Shown: positions 34,598 to 47,142 of the stretch, piece after piece
Layout: each line of letters starts with the position of its first letter
How positions within the stretch are numbered: position 1 is the stretch's first letter
DNA from: Symsagittifera roscoffensis
Taxonomy: Eukaryota; Xenacoelomorpha; Acoela; Convolutidae
DNA: 64,000 bases
Direction of reading: 5' to 3'
NCBI RefSeq assembly: GCF_963678635.1
Contig: NW_026971453.1
Coordinates: 86,870 to 150,869, forward strand
Translations under genes and position numbers: made by a program
Notes under the pieces: generated by a model
What the model saw: the letters and a program-made list of their open reading frames with translations, nothing else
Databases searched by the model: none
What the model was told of the DNA's origin: nothing

Positions 34598-37500
34598 TCA
34601 GCCTATACTTAAGTAATATTTCTTATGTAGATATACTTGTATGTTCGTATCAGAGAATATCACGTGTACAAGCGCGTACAATTCCCGAGGATGCAGTCTT
34701 CCTCTGTTTGGATCGTACACTGGAAGCGAGAGATCCTTCACGTCCATTTCTACAAGGAAGTCCCTCAGCCTCGTCAAAGACAAGACTAGGTTTTCTGGGT
34801 CCACGTGCTGCTTCTCTGTCGCCCTCGTCACCAAGAAGCATAAGTACTTTTCCGGTATCTGCGACACCGCCGGAGGTAAGGCTGCTACGCCCCCTATCCC
34901 TGGTCTTTGCTTCCAAAGGAATTCCACGTTTTTGTATTCTCTCTTAAAGTCTGCCGCTAACGCTGTCCTAAAACTCATGTCTGCGGTGATTGTTATCGCA
35001 CATGTTCTGTTTGTGAGTATGAAATCACTGTCTGTTAGTATTATGTTACTTGAATATTCATTTGGTAAGTTAAAATATGACTCAACCAACCTGCCTATGT
35101 CAGGTTTCTTAGGTTCTTTGCCTGTTTCTGCTTCTAACTCTCCTGTTTCTCTTGCTATTCTCAATTTTTTTATTATCAGGTTTTCAGTGTGGGTAAGTCG
35201 TACCCCCACTCCCCGGACAAAAATATCCATCGGCGTCCCCGTCGATTGCATACCGGATATCAAGTCAAGGTTAGAAGCTGGAATGAGAAGTTGTCCTTCC
35301 TGGGCAGCCCAGGAAGGATCATCTCGTTCGGTCTTAATGTATTTCGCGCTTTCACGATCTACGTCTTGAATCGTAACGCTGGTCTTTTTAGGGTCTGATG
35401 TCATTTCGTTCAGCCACTCTAAGACACGCAGGTTCGTCAGGTCTTGTTCATTTGACTGCTGTTGCTCATCGTCGAATTCTACCTCGGGTTTCGACCAGTC
35501 GTCAACCCACTCATCGTTGTGATCATCAACTATGTCAATGTCTTGTGACACGGTTATTTCCTCTAAAACCACTACTTCCTCCACTATTTTCTTTAGATCT
35601 ATCCTATCCACTACAAAGTCGTCACCGTAAGGATTGTATTTCTTTCTTGGTCTCGTCCCGTCCTTCTGACGAGTCCGCATCGTGAACGGAAGATCTGGTT
35701 CCAAGTTCTTGGGAACCTCTATCTGTTCGGGATCCTGCCAATTCTCTTCTGCGTAGGGTAAGGTTTCATCGTCCGCTTCGATCTGTTCGTTTGGATCCAG
35801 GTCCAATGGTGTATCCGTACCTTCCTCTACGACTTCGTTTCCATCGTTCTTCTCCCTGGTGCCCTTTTCAATGACCTCACAAGCAGGATCCATCATTAGA
35901 TAATCCCCTTCTTCCATGTCTGCAGGTATACACCAGTCTTCTGTCGATGGATTGTGTGGCTTGATGTTCTCGTAGTGGGCGGCTCGGCCAGTACTCAGTC
36001 TATAAAAGCGTCCCTCCTGGTGCACCTCCGTAATCATGAAGGGTCCCCTCCATTTTTTTAGAAGTTTCTTTGTCCCTTTCGGTGGTATAACGTTCTGAAA
36101 TACCCATACGTAGTCTCCCACCGAGTAAGCTTTTGCGCCAGCTGCTTTCTTGTCGAATCTTTTCCTTTGCCTTGCCTGTGCTTGCTGAGTATATCGTCTG
36201 CACAGATCGTTCAACTTCTGTTGACGTCTGATCACATCCCTTACGTAAACTTGTGGAGATGTTTTCTTTCCCTCATACTCTGGGTAGAAGAATGTCAAGG
36301 GTAAAGACTTCTCGTGTCCCGTCAGCATCATGTGTGGACTGACTCCAGTGGTGGAGTGTTGCGTGCTATAATAAGCTCCCATCACCTGTGGAAGGTATCT
36401 GTCCCAATCGGTCATGTACCTGGAACAATATACCCTCAGCATCGACACTAACGTCCTATTCTGTCTTTCCACTAGGCCATTCGTTTGAGGGTGGTATGTC
36501 GTGGAGTGAGCCTGAGCGACCTGTGAGCGTCTCATAAGCTCTTTCGTCAGCTCTCCTACGAAAGCTGTTCCATTATCCGATTGAAACGTCATCGGAAACC
36601 ATGTCTTGCTATCCACGTATTGATCAGGTGGTCGCATGTCTCTTCCGCCGAGGCAGTTATGCAGGGCACGGCCTCTGCATACTTCGTGAAGTGATCTATC
36701 ATGATCAAGACTTGGTTATAACCGCTGTCTGTCATGCATATCTTCTGGTGATCTATCTGCACCACCTCGTTGATTTCAGACGACTCAATCGATTGTAAAG
36801 GAAATCGTAATTTCTTTGGATCCTTGACCTGTTGGCATGACAGGCACGCTGTTACCCATTTCTCACATGCCTTTTTCATTCCAGGCCACTCAAAGCGCTT
36901 CAGGATCCTCTGATACACTTTGTCGATCCCTTGATGGCCCATCTGATCATGCGACCTGAATAATAGTTCTGTCTGATAGAGTTGCGGCAACACTATCGCG
37001 TTATATTTGTATAAGACCTTGTCTTCTTCTCTTCTCCTGCAAGCCACGATCCCGTCCTTGTTCAGATATAATCTCCCCTCCTTCTGCATGAAGTTTTGTC
37101 TCAGGATCCTATAGCTGTCTTCTTCTAGGTCACCTTTGTCAGGTGCACCGTTTTCTATCCACCTTTTTAGGTTGCTTGTCATGCGATCATTTCTCTGCGC
37201 CCTTAGAAGGTCCGAGAGTCTGTATCTCGCCTTCAAGTACGTCTTCATGACCCTCATCTGACTATTCAGCTCGTTGGGCTGATGTGTGTCTTCTTCCATC
37301 TTAACGCACCAAATCTTCGCCAACGGTTGTGTTTCTTGCTGAAACGGTTGAAGATCAGTCCTGACTGCCTCTTTCTGCGGCAACAGGCTTATCGAATGTT
37401 TCGATACCGCTATCGTTTCTAAGTCATCCGCTGCGTTGTCAAAGACTCTTTCGCTTGGTATTAGGTAGCGATCACTGTCAGGATCCTGGTACACTTCTCT

Positions 37501-40500
37501 GTCCAGGTCCCTTGCCCGAGTTTCCACTAGTAGCGTGTGTATCGCTAGTTCTGACAGTTCGGATCCCGAACTCGAGTTCCTGTCTGAATAGGTGTCCATT
37601 CCTGAGTTTCGGGAATCATCATCCGTCGAAGAGGTTGTGCTGGAGACTGCGCTCTCCTCCAGATCATGTCTATGCTTTCTTCGCATCCATCTGAACTCCC
37701 CAGATAAAACCTTGTTCTCTATGTCCTGGTTGTCATCAGGAATTTCCTCGTCTATCTCAGACTCCCCGGACAAATTTCCTTGTCCCGGGTGTTGATCTTG
37801 TGATCGCTGGTTCTTTTCATCATCCTTCTCCCCGGACAAATAGTCTTGCAGCAGATTGTGTTCTACCTCTTCACCCTCTTTATCCCGGTCTACAAAGGTG
37901 ACGGTTTTCTTTCGCTTGCTGCTCCCCTGTTCTTTCTGTCCGTAAGAAGTACTGGTTAAAATCTCTTGGGGTATTGAGGATACTAGTTGCTGAACTATTG
38001 TCCTACAATCCCTCTCGTTCTCTTCGTGCTGTCGTCTGGACGGCATGATCTTCACCTTCTCACTGACTGTTAGCGATGCCACTGCTGCTGTCCACTCGGG
38101 GTCATCTCTGGTCACTTCTCTTTCTAACAATCCACCCAGCATCCGCATCACTTGTGGTGTGACTTGCACCGTTTTATCCAATAATGAGAGGCTGTTTATA
38201 TTCATGCGAGAGAGTTCTTGCTGGACCAGGTTCGAGCGCAGCAACAAATCCAAGGGGACCGGGTCCTCTTTGGACAGGATCTTTATCTCGGCTGCTTTCT
38301 CTACAGGTAACTCAGGGTGCCCTGGAATTGGATGTCCAGACTTATCCAACCATCTCGTTAAGGGAAGCGCTTCATAAGTTTCTTTGTCCAGAAACGAAAA
38401 TCCCTCCTTTATTTCCGCCTGATTGGCCTGCTTCTGCTCCAATCTTTCATAGAACTCAGTTTTCTTGCTGAGACTGTCAGCATTCTGGTGTTTATCACGC
38501 ATCCTATGTTCGATTATCATATGGTAGCCATCCAATCTTACTATCCATCTACCAATATAACTCTGATCCACGAGTAGGTCTTCAACCAGGATAACGCTCT
38601 GTTGTCCACGCGTAACTTGAAGGGAGCGCTCCCCAAGTATGCACGGTACTTCTCCACAAAGGTGACTACTGCAAACATTTCTGCTTTTGGTGCGCCATAT
38701 TTCATCTCTGTGTCACTCAAGACTTTGCTGCCATATGCAATGGGACGGAGAACTGTTCTTCCGTTCCATTCTTGCTCTTGATGCAAGATTCCTGAGATGG
38801 CCACCACCGATGCGTCTGTGTCGAGAACATACATGCCCTTTTCTGTAGGCATGCCCAGCACTGGCGCTTCGCACAGTTCCCGCTTTATGTTCTCGAAAGC
38901 AACCTGTGCCTCATCGTTCCATTCGAACTTTTTCCCTTTGTTGCGCATCAGCTTCTGCATCGGGTACACCTTATCCGCATATCCTTTTATGAATTCTCGG
39001 TAGTAATTGGCAAACCCTAGGAAGCTCATGAGCTGTGTGTCCGTTCTGGGAGATTTCCATGTCAACACTGCTTCCACTGCTTCCGGGTCCGGCCTCACAC
39101 CATGCCTGTCCACCATTCTTCCCAGGTACTTGATCGAATCCCTAAGGATTTCACATTTCGATGGTTTGCATTTCAAGCCTGCTCTTTTCATACATCCGAA
39201 GACCTCATCGAGCCGATCAATGTGATCCTCCAGGGTCGGTGTCGCTATGACTACGTCATCCACGTAGCACATCAAGAGATTCCCGTACTTTTTTGGTCAC
39301 TCCTGTCAAAGCCTGAGCCATCAGCCTTTGAAAAGTTGCTGTTGCATTGCACAAGCCGAAGGGCATCCTCTTCCACTGGTACAACCCCAATTCGCGAAAC
39401 CGGTTTTTTCCTATCCTTCTTCCGCAAAGGAACCTGCCAGAAGGCAGAACCCAAGTCCAATGTGGTGAAGAACTTTGCATCACCAAGCTTCGAGAGGCTC
39501 TCGTCTATTCGCGGTATCGGGTACGCATCTTTTATTGTTACCGCGTTCAAGTAACGAAAGTCGCAACAAAATCTAAGCTGCCCCCCTTTCTTTTTCGCCA
39601 TTACTACCCCGCAAGCCCATGGCGATTTCGAGGGTTCTATCATGTCGTATTCAAGCAACATTTCTATTTGCGCTCGGCACGCTTCCGATTTGTGTGGTGT
39701 CATTCGTCTCGCGCCCTCTCTGTGCGGAACGGCACCTACTTCCAGCTCAATTTCGTGTTCTACGAAGTTACAGCAACCGATGTCCGCTTTATGTTTTGAA
39801 AATACATCTGTGTTCCGATATAAAACGTCCCGCAATTTTTCAAAATCTCCCTCACCTATTTTCCCTTTTAAATGTTCTATTTCTGGCAAAACCGGTTTGT
39901 CAGAATCTAGTTCATATGACGAGGGGCGTTCCGGAAAATTCGAGCAGCTTGATAACCCGTCGTCCGTTTCGGATTTCATTGAAAACAATTTATGAATAGA
40001 TTTTAATTCATTAATTCTCTTTAAAATTTTATCTTTATTTGCATGATAAGGACAGTCTTTCACACTATATTTCTTCAAGTTTTGTGTCTCCTCATAGTCG
40101 GTCCTCATCGGCAAAGCGTAGCCAAGCTTCTTTCCACGCTGGATTGAAACCGTGGTGTCCAGTGTGTTCAACAACACACTGACACACAGTCCGTTTCGCG
40201 TTACCGAGAAGCTCCGGCCTAAAATCACCGAACTCTGACTATTTGGATTCGGTACTAAGCAAACCTGTTTACTATCACTTAACGAATTCAAATTTCTCAT
40301 TCTAAAAATTGCTACTACAGCTTGTCCTGGTTGTAATTTTACTTTTCTATCCAAAAAAACTGGTACCTTATTTTCGTCTGTTATTATCCTATTAATTGGT
40401 CTCTTAACATACTTTTGGTCCGGGTTTCTAATTCGTATTAGACCGTTGTTCAAGTCAATCATCACGTCAAAATTCCTGACAAAATCTCTGCCCAAGATGA

Positions 40501-43500
40501 ATTGGTCGGCATCGTCCAGATTCTCTACCACCAGGAAGCTCATCCAAAGATCCCGTCCTCCCATGTGGAGGACCGTTATTGGTATTCTTCCGGCTACGTA
40601 GATAGCTCCTCGATTGGCTGCAGCCAGTCGGAGATTCGTTGGAATCAGATCTTCCCGCGTGAAGCCCATTCTTTCCCAACTTTTTATCGGCATCACACTC
40701 ACTACCGCTCCTGTGTCCAGAAGCCCTGCGACTCCGATTTTTGTTCCCTTGGTGTCGAGCAGATGTGCTGTCACATCTGCTTCGTATCCAATGTGTACTG
40801 CGTCTTGTTCCATCATGGCGTCATGGCCTATCTTGCGGACCTTGAGTTCCTCTTCTCCCAAATAGATCTGCCCTATTTGGTCATCATCTGTTGTTACATA
40901 AGTCCTGGTGTAGATACTGATCCCATCCACGTTCAGCATCACTTGATACGGCCCATAGACTTCTAGGTAGCGTCCATGAAGTTTCTTCATGCGAGGGCCA
41001 CCCGTCGTTAGTAGTGCCCTCACAGCCCTCGACTCGGTGCGTGGCTCCATCTGCCTCAGATAGTCTGCATATGTGTCCAAATGCACCAAAGTGAACTCAG
41101 ACGGTTCACTCAGATTTCTGATTACCTGATGCCCTGCCACCGAGATTATCGACTGTATTTTACTTCCTTGCGGTGCCATACCGAACCTCTGACCAGAGAT
41201 AACATTAAGTTTCATGCTCAAGCTGCTTGGTGCTTTTGCCTCTTCAACTTCCGTTGCTTCGAAGGCGTTCAGTTGCTCCTGTAATTTTTCATTCTCCAGC
41301 TCGAGTTTCACCTTTTGTTCAATCTCTTTCGTCACTAGTTCCTGCTGTACTCTATTTATAGCATCCCTCGCAGCTGCCCTATAATCGATTTTGAAGTCAT
41401 CGGCCGCAGTTGCTGGTTCCGGTTCACGTGCTTCCTCTGTTACCGCTTGCATCTTCTTTGCTACCAGCTCTTGAGGTTTATCCTTTCTGCGTGCCTCCGC
41501 TTCACTCAAAAGTCGAGCCTTGCTGGCTTTCACTCCTGACAAAGCTTCTTCATGTCTTGGATGCTTGATGTCTGCCACTGCATCCCAGAATTGCGGACAA
41601 TCTGATTTAAAATGACCTTCCAAGTTGCAAAAGAAACACCTCGGGCCGAATTTCGCTATTACTCCTCTCATGAAACCCTCATGGTCCAATTCTGACGCAT
41701 CTTTGTCCTCGAGGCTAAAGCCTATTGCTTTCATGCCTTGTTTGTAAGCTGGGCATGCTGACACATGATGGTCTGTTGAACTGCAATTAGCACAAGAACG
41801 TCTCTTGTCCATATCATCCCTCGGTTTGTACCAATTGTTCCCTTGGTTTGCTGGTCCGTTGTTAAAATTTCCATAATTGTTCTTGTAATATCCAGATCTC
41901 GAAGGAGGTTTCAACAAAAGATACTCTTTTGATTTGAGCCTCAACTCCTCCGGTGTTGGCGCATTAGTTGATAGTGGTGTGTAATGCGTTGCTAGCATCG
42001 TACGAAGTTCATCATTTTTCACACCATCGATGAATTTTGAGGCTACGGCCAGGTTCATCCTTCGGTTTGACTCATCCGGTTGGCTGCGTCTTCTCAGCAT
42101 TTCCAAATCATCGAGAAACTTGTCTATTGTTTCATCTTCTCGTTGCCTCCGTTTCTCGAAGCGCATCATCGCCTGGTGCCCCTGCACCCCTGATCCGAAT
42201 AGGTTTAACAAGATTTCGAAGATTTTCTCAGCAGTGTCACGTTGATACTGTTTCTTGGCCATGACACAGTTCAGGGCTGTCCCTTCTAAGTTGCTGGTGA
42301 GCGCGCTGCATTCCTGTCTCTCCGACAAGTCCTCTCTCTCGAAATGCAGCTTCATTACCTCTATCCAGGTATCAATACAGCCATCAGATTCGTCTTTGTA
42401 GCATCTTGGCTTCTTAAAGACTCTTCTGGACTTCTCACTGCGTTCATTGGTTCTAGATAACCTCGTCAGGAATGTCTCCAAAGACCTGTTCAGGGGTTCA
42501 AATGCTGTGGCCATTGCCGTAGCATCCCTTGAGTGTCCCGCTTGAGTGTCCTCACACCTTGTCGAAGGCTCTGGGTGCGGTGCATCCCTGCAATCCGAAT
42601 CACCATGAGCGTTTCCCGCTTGGCCCATATGACTCCTCCTCGGGCTTGCATGCCCCCTGTTGCCGGAATCACTTCTCCCAGTCGCATGTGTGCTTTGCGT
42701 TGGTCGTTCGTTAGAGGTTTGTCTGTTCCCCGTTGAATTTGCTCTACTGTTCGGGCCCCATGCTGTGTTACCCCTTGTGGCATAGCCTGATGAACTGCCC
42801 CTGCCTCTAGTGGATCCATACGTCTTCCTCCTTTGATGTTCATTGAAGTTCACCCTCGGTTCCCTGCTGGGACCTCCCGAGTTCGGCTCTCCTTCTTTTG
42901 TTCCACTCTTGCTGCTTAGTAGCCCGTCCAACCTATCCATGATAGCCTGAGTTCGCCTCTCCATCATCGCGTCTATCTTTGTGTCAAGAGTCCCAAGAGA
43001 CTGCTCTTGCTGAATTCTTAACTTCTCCATGTCGGCTCTTAAGCGTAACTCCCTCTGTTCCGCCTCTCTTGTCATTCGCGACAAGTTCCTCGTCATATGT
43101 TCGTCCGTCCTTTCTTTCAAGCGTTTTTCGCTCCTGCCAACTTCTTGTCTGTTGCGGTTTATTTCTTCCCGCAGACTTTCTCTTTCAATGTGAACTGCTC
43201 TTTCTAGTTCACTCATCCTTATCGACATCTGTTCATTTTGTTCTCCTAAACTGTCCACTATGTTGTTTAAGGCTTCCTCTAGTGCTGCCCCGTTATCCAT
43301 GAGTGGCGTCACTAGTGGTGGTGTAACCCTGTCGGTCCCAGGTAACTTCGTGCTTGTCGAGATCCGGGCTTTGACTCTCTGCTTCAACATCTTTTCATGA
43401 TTTATTTCAGGATCCATTAACGCCTTGCCGAGCCCTCTGGTTCTACCCTCTCCAGGTTGTGGCTCCGAACTTGTCCTAATCACGAAGTCCTTTGACTGGC

Positions 43501-44185
43501 CCGGTGTGTTTGCCTCTTTGCTTATCGTTGTCACTACACCAAATTTGTCCTTGGTTCCAGTCTCTCTTCCGACGTGTGCCTCACTCTCCTGGAGCGAACT
43601 ATTGAGGCTGACTTGAGATCCAAAGTCCCCTTGCTCCTCTTCCTCCTGGGACTCACCATCGTTTCCCGCTCCTCCTCCCATGCTGAATGGAAAGATGTTT
43701 CCAAAGGTGTTCTTCATTCTTTCTGAGAACGATGATGACGTTGTTTGTTTCCCAGTTCCGCTTGCCATCATAGTGTTGTCTGTCGGAGATCTTCTAGTTG
43801 CCGCTACTTCAGTTGAGATGTCGGACAGTTCCGACATCTCTTCCCGATCCAATGTCCCGGTGGAAGTGGCAAAATCATGGCCTTGTTCTACCGGGGTAGA
43901 TTCACTCGCCAGCCTTCTGCCTCTTCCTTCCAGTCCATTTACTTCCTGGTTGTCGTTCATGGTCTGGTCCGTATTGACCTCCACTTCTAACAGTTTTCTT
44001 CGCTCTTCTGAGGTCTTCTGACTTCTCGTTTCAACCATTCTGCCTGAAACCGTCCCCCTTTTGTCAGACCGGGATCGCTTGATCCAATCCACAAAAGGAT
44101 CGGTCATCGTTTTTCTTTGCTTTTCAGGTATGAATTTCCTAGAGCTATTACCTCGTTTTGGTATCCTTGACTTGTCTAGACTCAT
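34598..44185 (-). CDS. ORF1 of the giant element: Gag-protease-RT-RNase H-integrase with extra C-terminal region (frame-broken)
   Basis: From the ATG at 44185 the first frame runs 1,637 codons. It contains a disordered N-terminus, a coiled coil (about 300-425), a retrotransposon Gag region (560-760), CCHC knuckles at 798-811 and 850-863, a coiled coil at 940-980, the aspartic protease LLDTGA (Asp1157) with ILGRD, and the start of RT. RT continues with KRMPFGLCNATATFQRL and YVDD, then RNase H (DTDAS; DNRALSW). An unusual insert of about 450 residues comes before integrase (HHCC at 541/546/576/579 of its frame). The DD35E core spans D607 to D21/E57 of the next frame. After integrase come an acidic tail and a macro-like domain. 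Four one-base frame breaks lie near 39404-39409 and 39289-39294 (both T runs), 38571 and 36595 (A run). Confidence 0.93.
34601..35056 (-). other. Macro-domain-like C-terminus of ORF1 (TARG1/OARD1-type resemblance)
   Basis: The last 150 residues of ORF1 follow the strand/helix order of the short macro domains of the TARG1 (ADP-ribose glycohydrolase) type. In order: an N-terminal strand with a D-F/LF pair, an A.TITAD segment, an ALA.DFK..Y..V helix, GGVAAL, then YLCFLVTRAT, HVDPENLVLSLTRL (helix) and DVKDLSLPVYDPN...L.P.EL..LV..IF...NIQVYLH. The ADP-ribose loop (GCG in active enzymes) reads DPN, and the following catalytic Asp position is Gly. It may therefore bind without hydrolysing, or have lost ligand binding. 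This is called from pattern similarity by eye. Confidence 0.6.
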
Positions 44186-47142
44186 TCTCTATTTGTCACT
44201 TTCCAATGCCTACTCTTGACTCAATTGCTAGAGACCTTATAGTTTTATTAACAATAATAATGACACAACACAATAAATTTCAACAGATTCTATTAAATAG
44301 TGACCACGAATCCCTGTATGTTGTCAGAGTACAGTTTGTATAAAATTTATCGGTCCAAAGATTTTGAAACTAGCACAATATGATGTTATCAGTCAATTTA
44401 AAAGATAGTGTACTCACTACCCAATCAAGCACAGTTTACGTTGATTTAAAATCAAAAACAAATAATTTATTTTGACACAATATGAATGTATATATATAAA
44501 AAAAACGTATGTGTCTTGTACTCTTAGTCGGTCGCAGTACAATAGTCGAACCTGTCTTTTAAAGAAAAAGTTTTCCCTGCTCGGTGCTGCACCAAACAGA
44601 CAAAACTTTGAAGGCAGTAATTTTCTCAAGTGGGCGTCTATTGCACCCACCGAGTACTGTGTTACCTATCTGCCTTCGGACTGCCCGAGCTAGACCTACT
44701 AAAATCCTCAGGGCAGTCACTTTTCCCAAAAACGTATTATGTTTCAATCCACACCAATGAGTCACGCTCTTTTTAATTTAGACTTAGTGTTGCGAATATC
44801 CGAGTTCGGACCTGTTTTGTATTAGTCTGGTCCTTATTGAAAGGCAAGTTACCAGTGCAGTCACTGATAGCTAGCCTGTGTGTTAATAACCTAATACCTC
44901 TCACTTTTTAGTCTTTCTTTCGTCTACCTAAGTCCTTAATAAAATAATACCCCTCCGGATTGGCACAAATAGGACCCTTCCGGATTGATAGAATCTAGAC
45001 CCCTCCGGATTTGGACCCCTCTGAGTTGGTTAATACAATACCCCTCCGGATTTGTACCCCTCCGAATTAGCAACTATAAGACCCCTCCGGATTCGGACCC
45101 CTCCTAACTTGAAAAATCTTTGACCCCTCCGGATTGGGAGCCCTCCGGTTTTGTAAAAGTGGCTTTTCGGAGATTTCCTTTTTTCAACCTATACCCCTCC
45201 GGATACGTTCTCCGATGCAATTATGCTCTTTCAATTAACTGGGAAGGGTATTTACTACCTTCCTAGACCCTTCCGGATTGAAGTTAAGCCTCTTATTTGA
45301 CAATTCACGCTAACGGTGAAGGGTCTTATCGCTGGCCTAACTTCGGCTCGATTAAGCTTTTGCTGTGCCTTTAGCCCTCCCTTTTGGTCTAGAATGGCCT
45401 AAAGTTACTTTATTCAACCGCTATTACCTTTTGGTAGGGGTCTAAGGGTTTTTCAGAAAAATTTATAAAACGTGAAGGGTGTACCCCTCCGGATTTGTGT
45501 TATTTGGTAAAAACAATCTCAAAAAATTTTCTCGCTCGCTTTTTCGAGTAATTCTCTTTCCTACTAGTAAGTTCAGCTAATTTCTGATCTAATGGTACCA
45601 AGATTGACCGGATCTGTCCAGTTGTCGAAAAGTTATTAGCCAAAACGTCTTTCTTGCAAACTCAAAAAATTTCTCACTTATAGGTTCCACCTCACTTTTT
45701 CCGCAATTCTGGTCCTTTCGACCTAAAAATTATTGATCCGAGCTCAAAAGGCCTATACTCTTCTCGTTCAATGCAAAAGACCCGATCTAAAACGCTTTTG
45801 TAGAAAAAATTTGCGAAAAACTATGCTACCTGGACCCCTCCGGATTGATGAATCCACCAAATCAAACACGTTATGTTCGATTTCTCTGCAACCCGGAAGG
45901 CTTTCGGGTAGCGGGTTTTAAAACTTGTAGATTCACTAGTGGACGTTGTCCGAACAACTATTTTTACTGTTGTAACTCAAAAATTTCCAAAAATTTTCTA
46001 AATTTATAGTGTTTCGTTTTCTCAAAAATCACGAAAATTCGGTTTTTGGTTCCAAAATAGTTCCAACCACTTCCGAACTAAACTTAACCGGTTCTATCTA
46101 TTGTGGTAGTGCAGTTACGATGTAACACACTAACTTAGCGCTTTTTTCCGTTTGAAAAAATATCGATATTTCAAAAATCGCGACTTGTGGGGGGATCAAA
46201 ATATCGCTATTTTGACCGTAAAAACCGGTCTGTTTTCGTCGTTTTTCACTGAAAAACGATATAAGACTATTGATATAGGCTATATAAATAATAATATTAG
46301 TAATACTATACCCCTCCGGGTTTCCTTAATATCCGAATTAAGGTGCTTAACTCGGATATTCGCAGTTCGGTGAAGGGTCACTACAGTGCAGCACTGTCGA
46401 GCCCCCCACAGATTACTATCTTACTTTTTGTACCAAAAGGGCTACAAAACTTGTTAACGATACCCAACAGTCGATTGTTGTCGTCTTTGAGCCTCTTCTT
46501 GTTGCTCCTTGTACTGCTTGCCGGATCGGTCTTCACCCAAGACCCTTCCGAATTGAGCGCAAATCAGCTGACCCTTCCGGATTGAGCGCAATTTATCATT
46601 AACGTGCTTAAATACTCAAATAACCCTACAGTACAAGCCTCACAAACGGGCTACAAAACTGATCGTAACGATCCTGACTGATATAAATGCCTGTAACAAA
46701 AATATATCTTTCAACAACAAACGGGGGGGTTGGATCACATCTTGTCTGGGGGGATGATTTCTACTGATTTTTTACTTTTTTACTGTTTTTGGTTTTTTCG
46801 GTTATTTTTTATGTTTTTTTGTTTTTCTTGGGTACTATACTACTTTTTGTTTGGCTTTACTTATATCTTTAAGTGTTTTTGGTCACAAACCACTCAGGGG
46901 ATGAGGGGTTCGCGATTCCCCCCACCCTTCCTGGTTCGTGAATTTTTGGTCTTAACTAGGTTAAAAAACTATTCACGGTAATCCGGAAGGCTTCCGCGTT
47001 CCGAACTACCCTTCCGCCCCGGCGGTTTAGGCTTATTAAGGGCGTTAATGTGAGCATCCGCTCGGCGCGGAGTGCTCGTCAACGGTTCTGCCGGTCATGA
47101 TGTTAAAAAGAATAACACCCAGGAGCGCCATAAAAACATGTA
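44186..47142 (-). other. Leader of the giant element with a dispersed ACCCYTCCGGATT motif
   Basis: The 2,957 bp between the 5' LTR and the ORF1 start contain no convincing gene. Between about 44945 and 47010 the plus-strand motif ACCCCTCCGGATT or ACCCTTCCGGATT, with variants, occurs about 18 times. It is dense at 44945-45200 (about every 20-40 bp) and scattered beyond. Some copies pair with downstream AACCCGGAAGG or AATCCGGAAGG to form stems (45835-45900; around 46981). The same motif and its complement occur in the LTRs. A role in RNA folding, packaging or translation control is inferred, not shown. Confidence 0.75.
47113..47130 (-). promoter_or_regulatory. Putative primer-binding site
   Basis: In sense direction, 12 bases after the 5' LTR, the sequence TGGCGCTCCTGGGTGTTA begins with the TGG expected to pair with a tRNA CCA end. 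The implied tRNA 3' end would be ...CACCCAGGAGCGCCA; I did not match it to a specific tRNA. The offset from the LTR is larger than usual. Confidence 0.4.

Noticed and set aside
34598-36637. Chromodomain at the integrase C-terminus
   Set aside because: The post-integrase tail is acidic and disordered and then macro-like; no chromodomain aromatic cage pattern is visible.
39272-39410. Programmed ribosomal frameshifting in the middle of RT
   Set aside because: The breaks fall within the RT catalytic domain, with two close together; decay or sequence error explains them better.
44417-44765. Small accessory gene in the giant element's leader
   Set aside because: Short overlapping frames on both strands with no motif and no conserved start; more likely non-coding.
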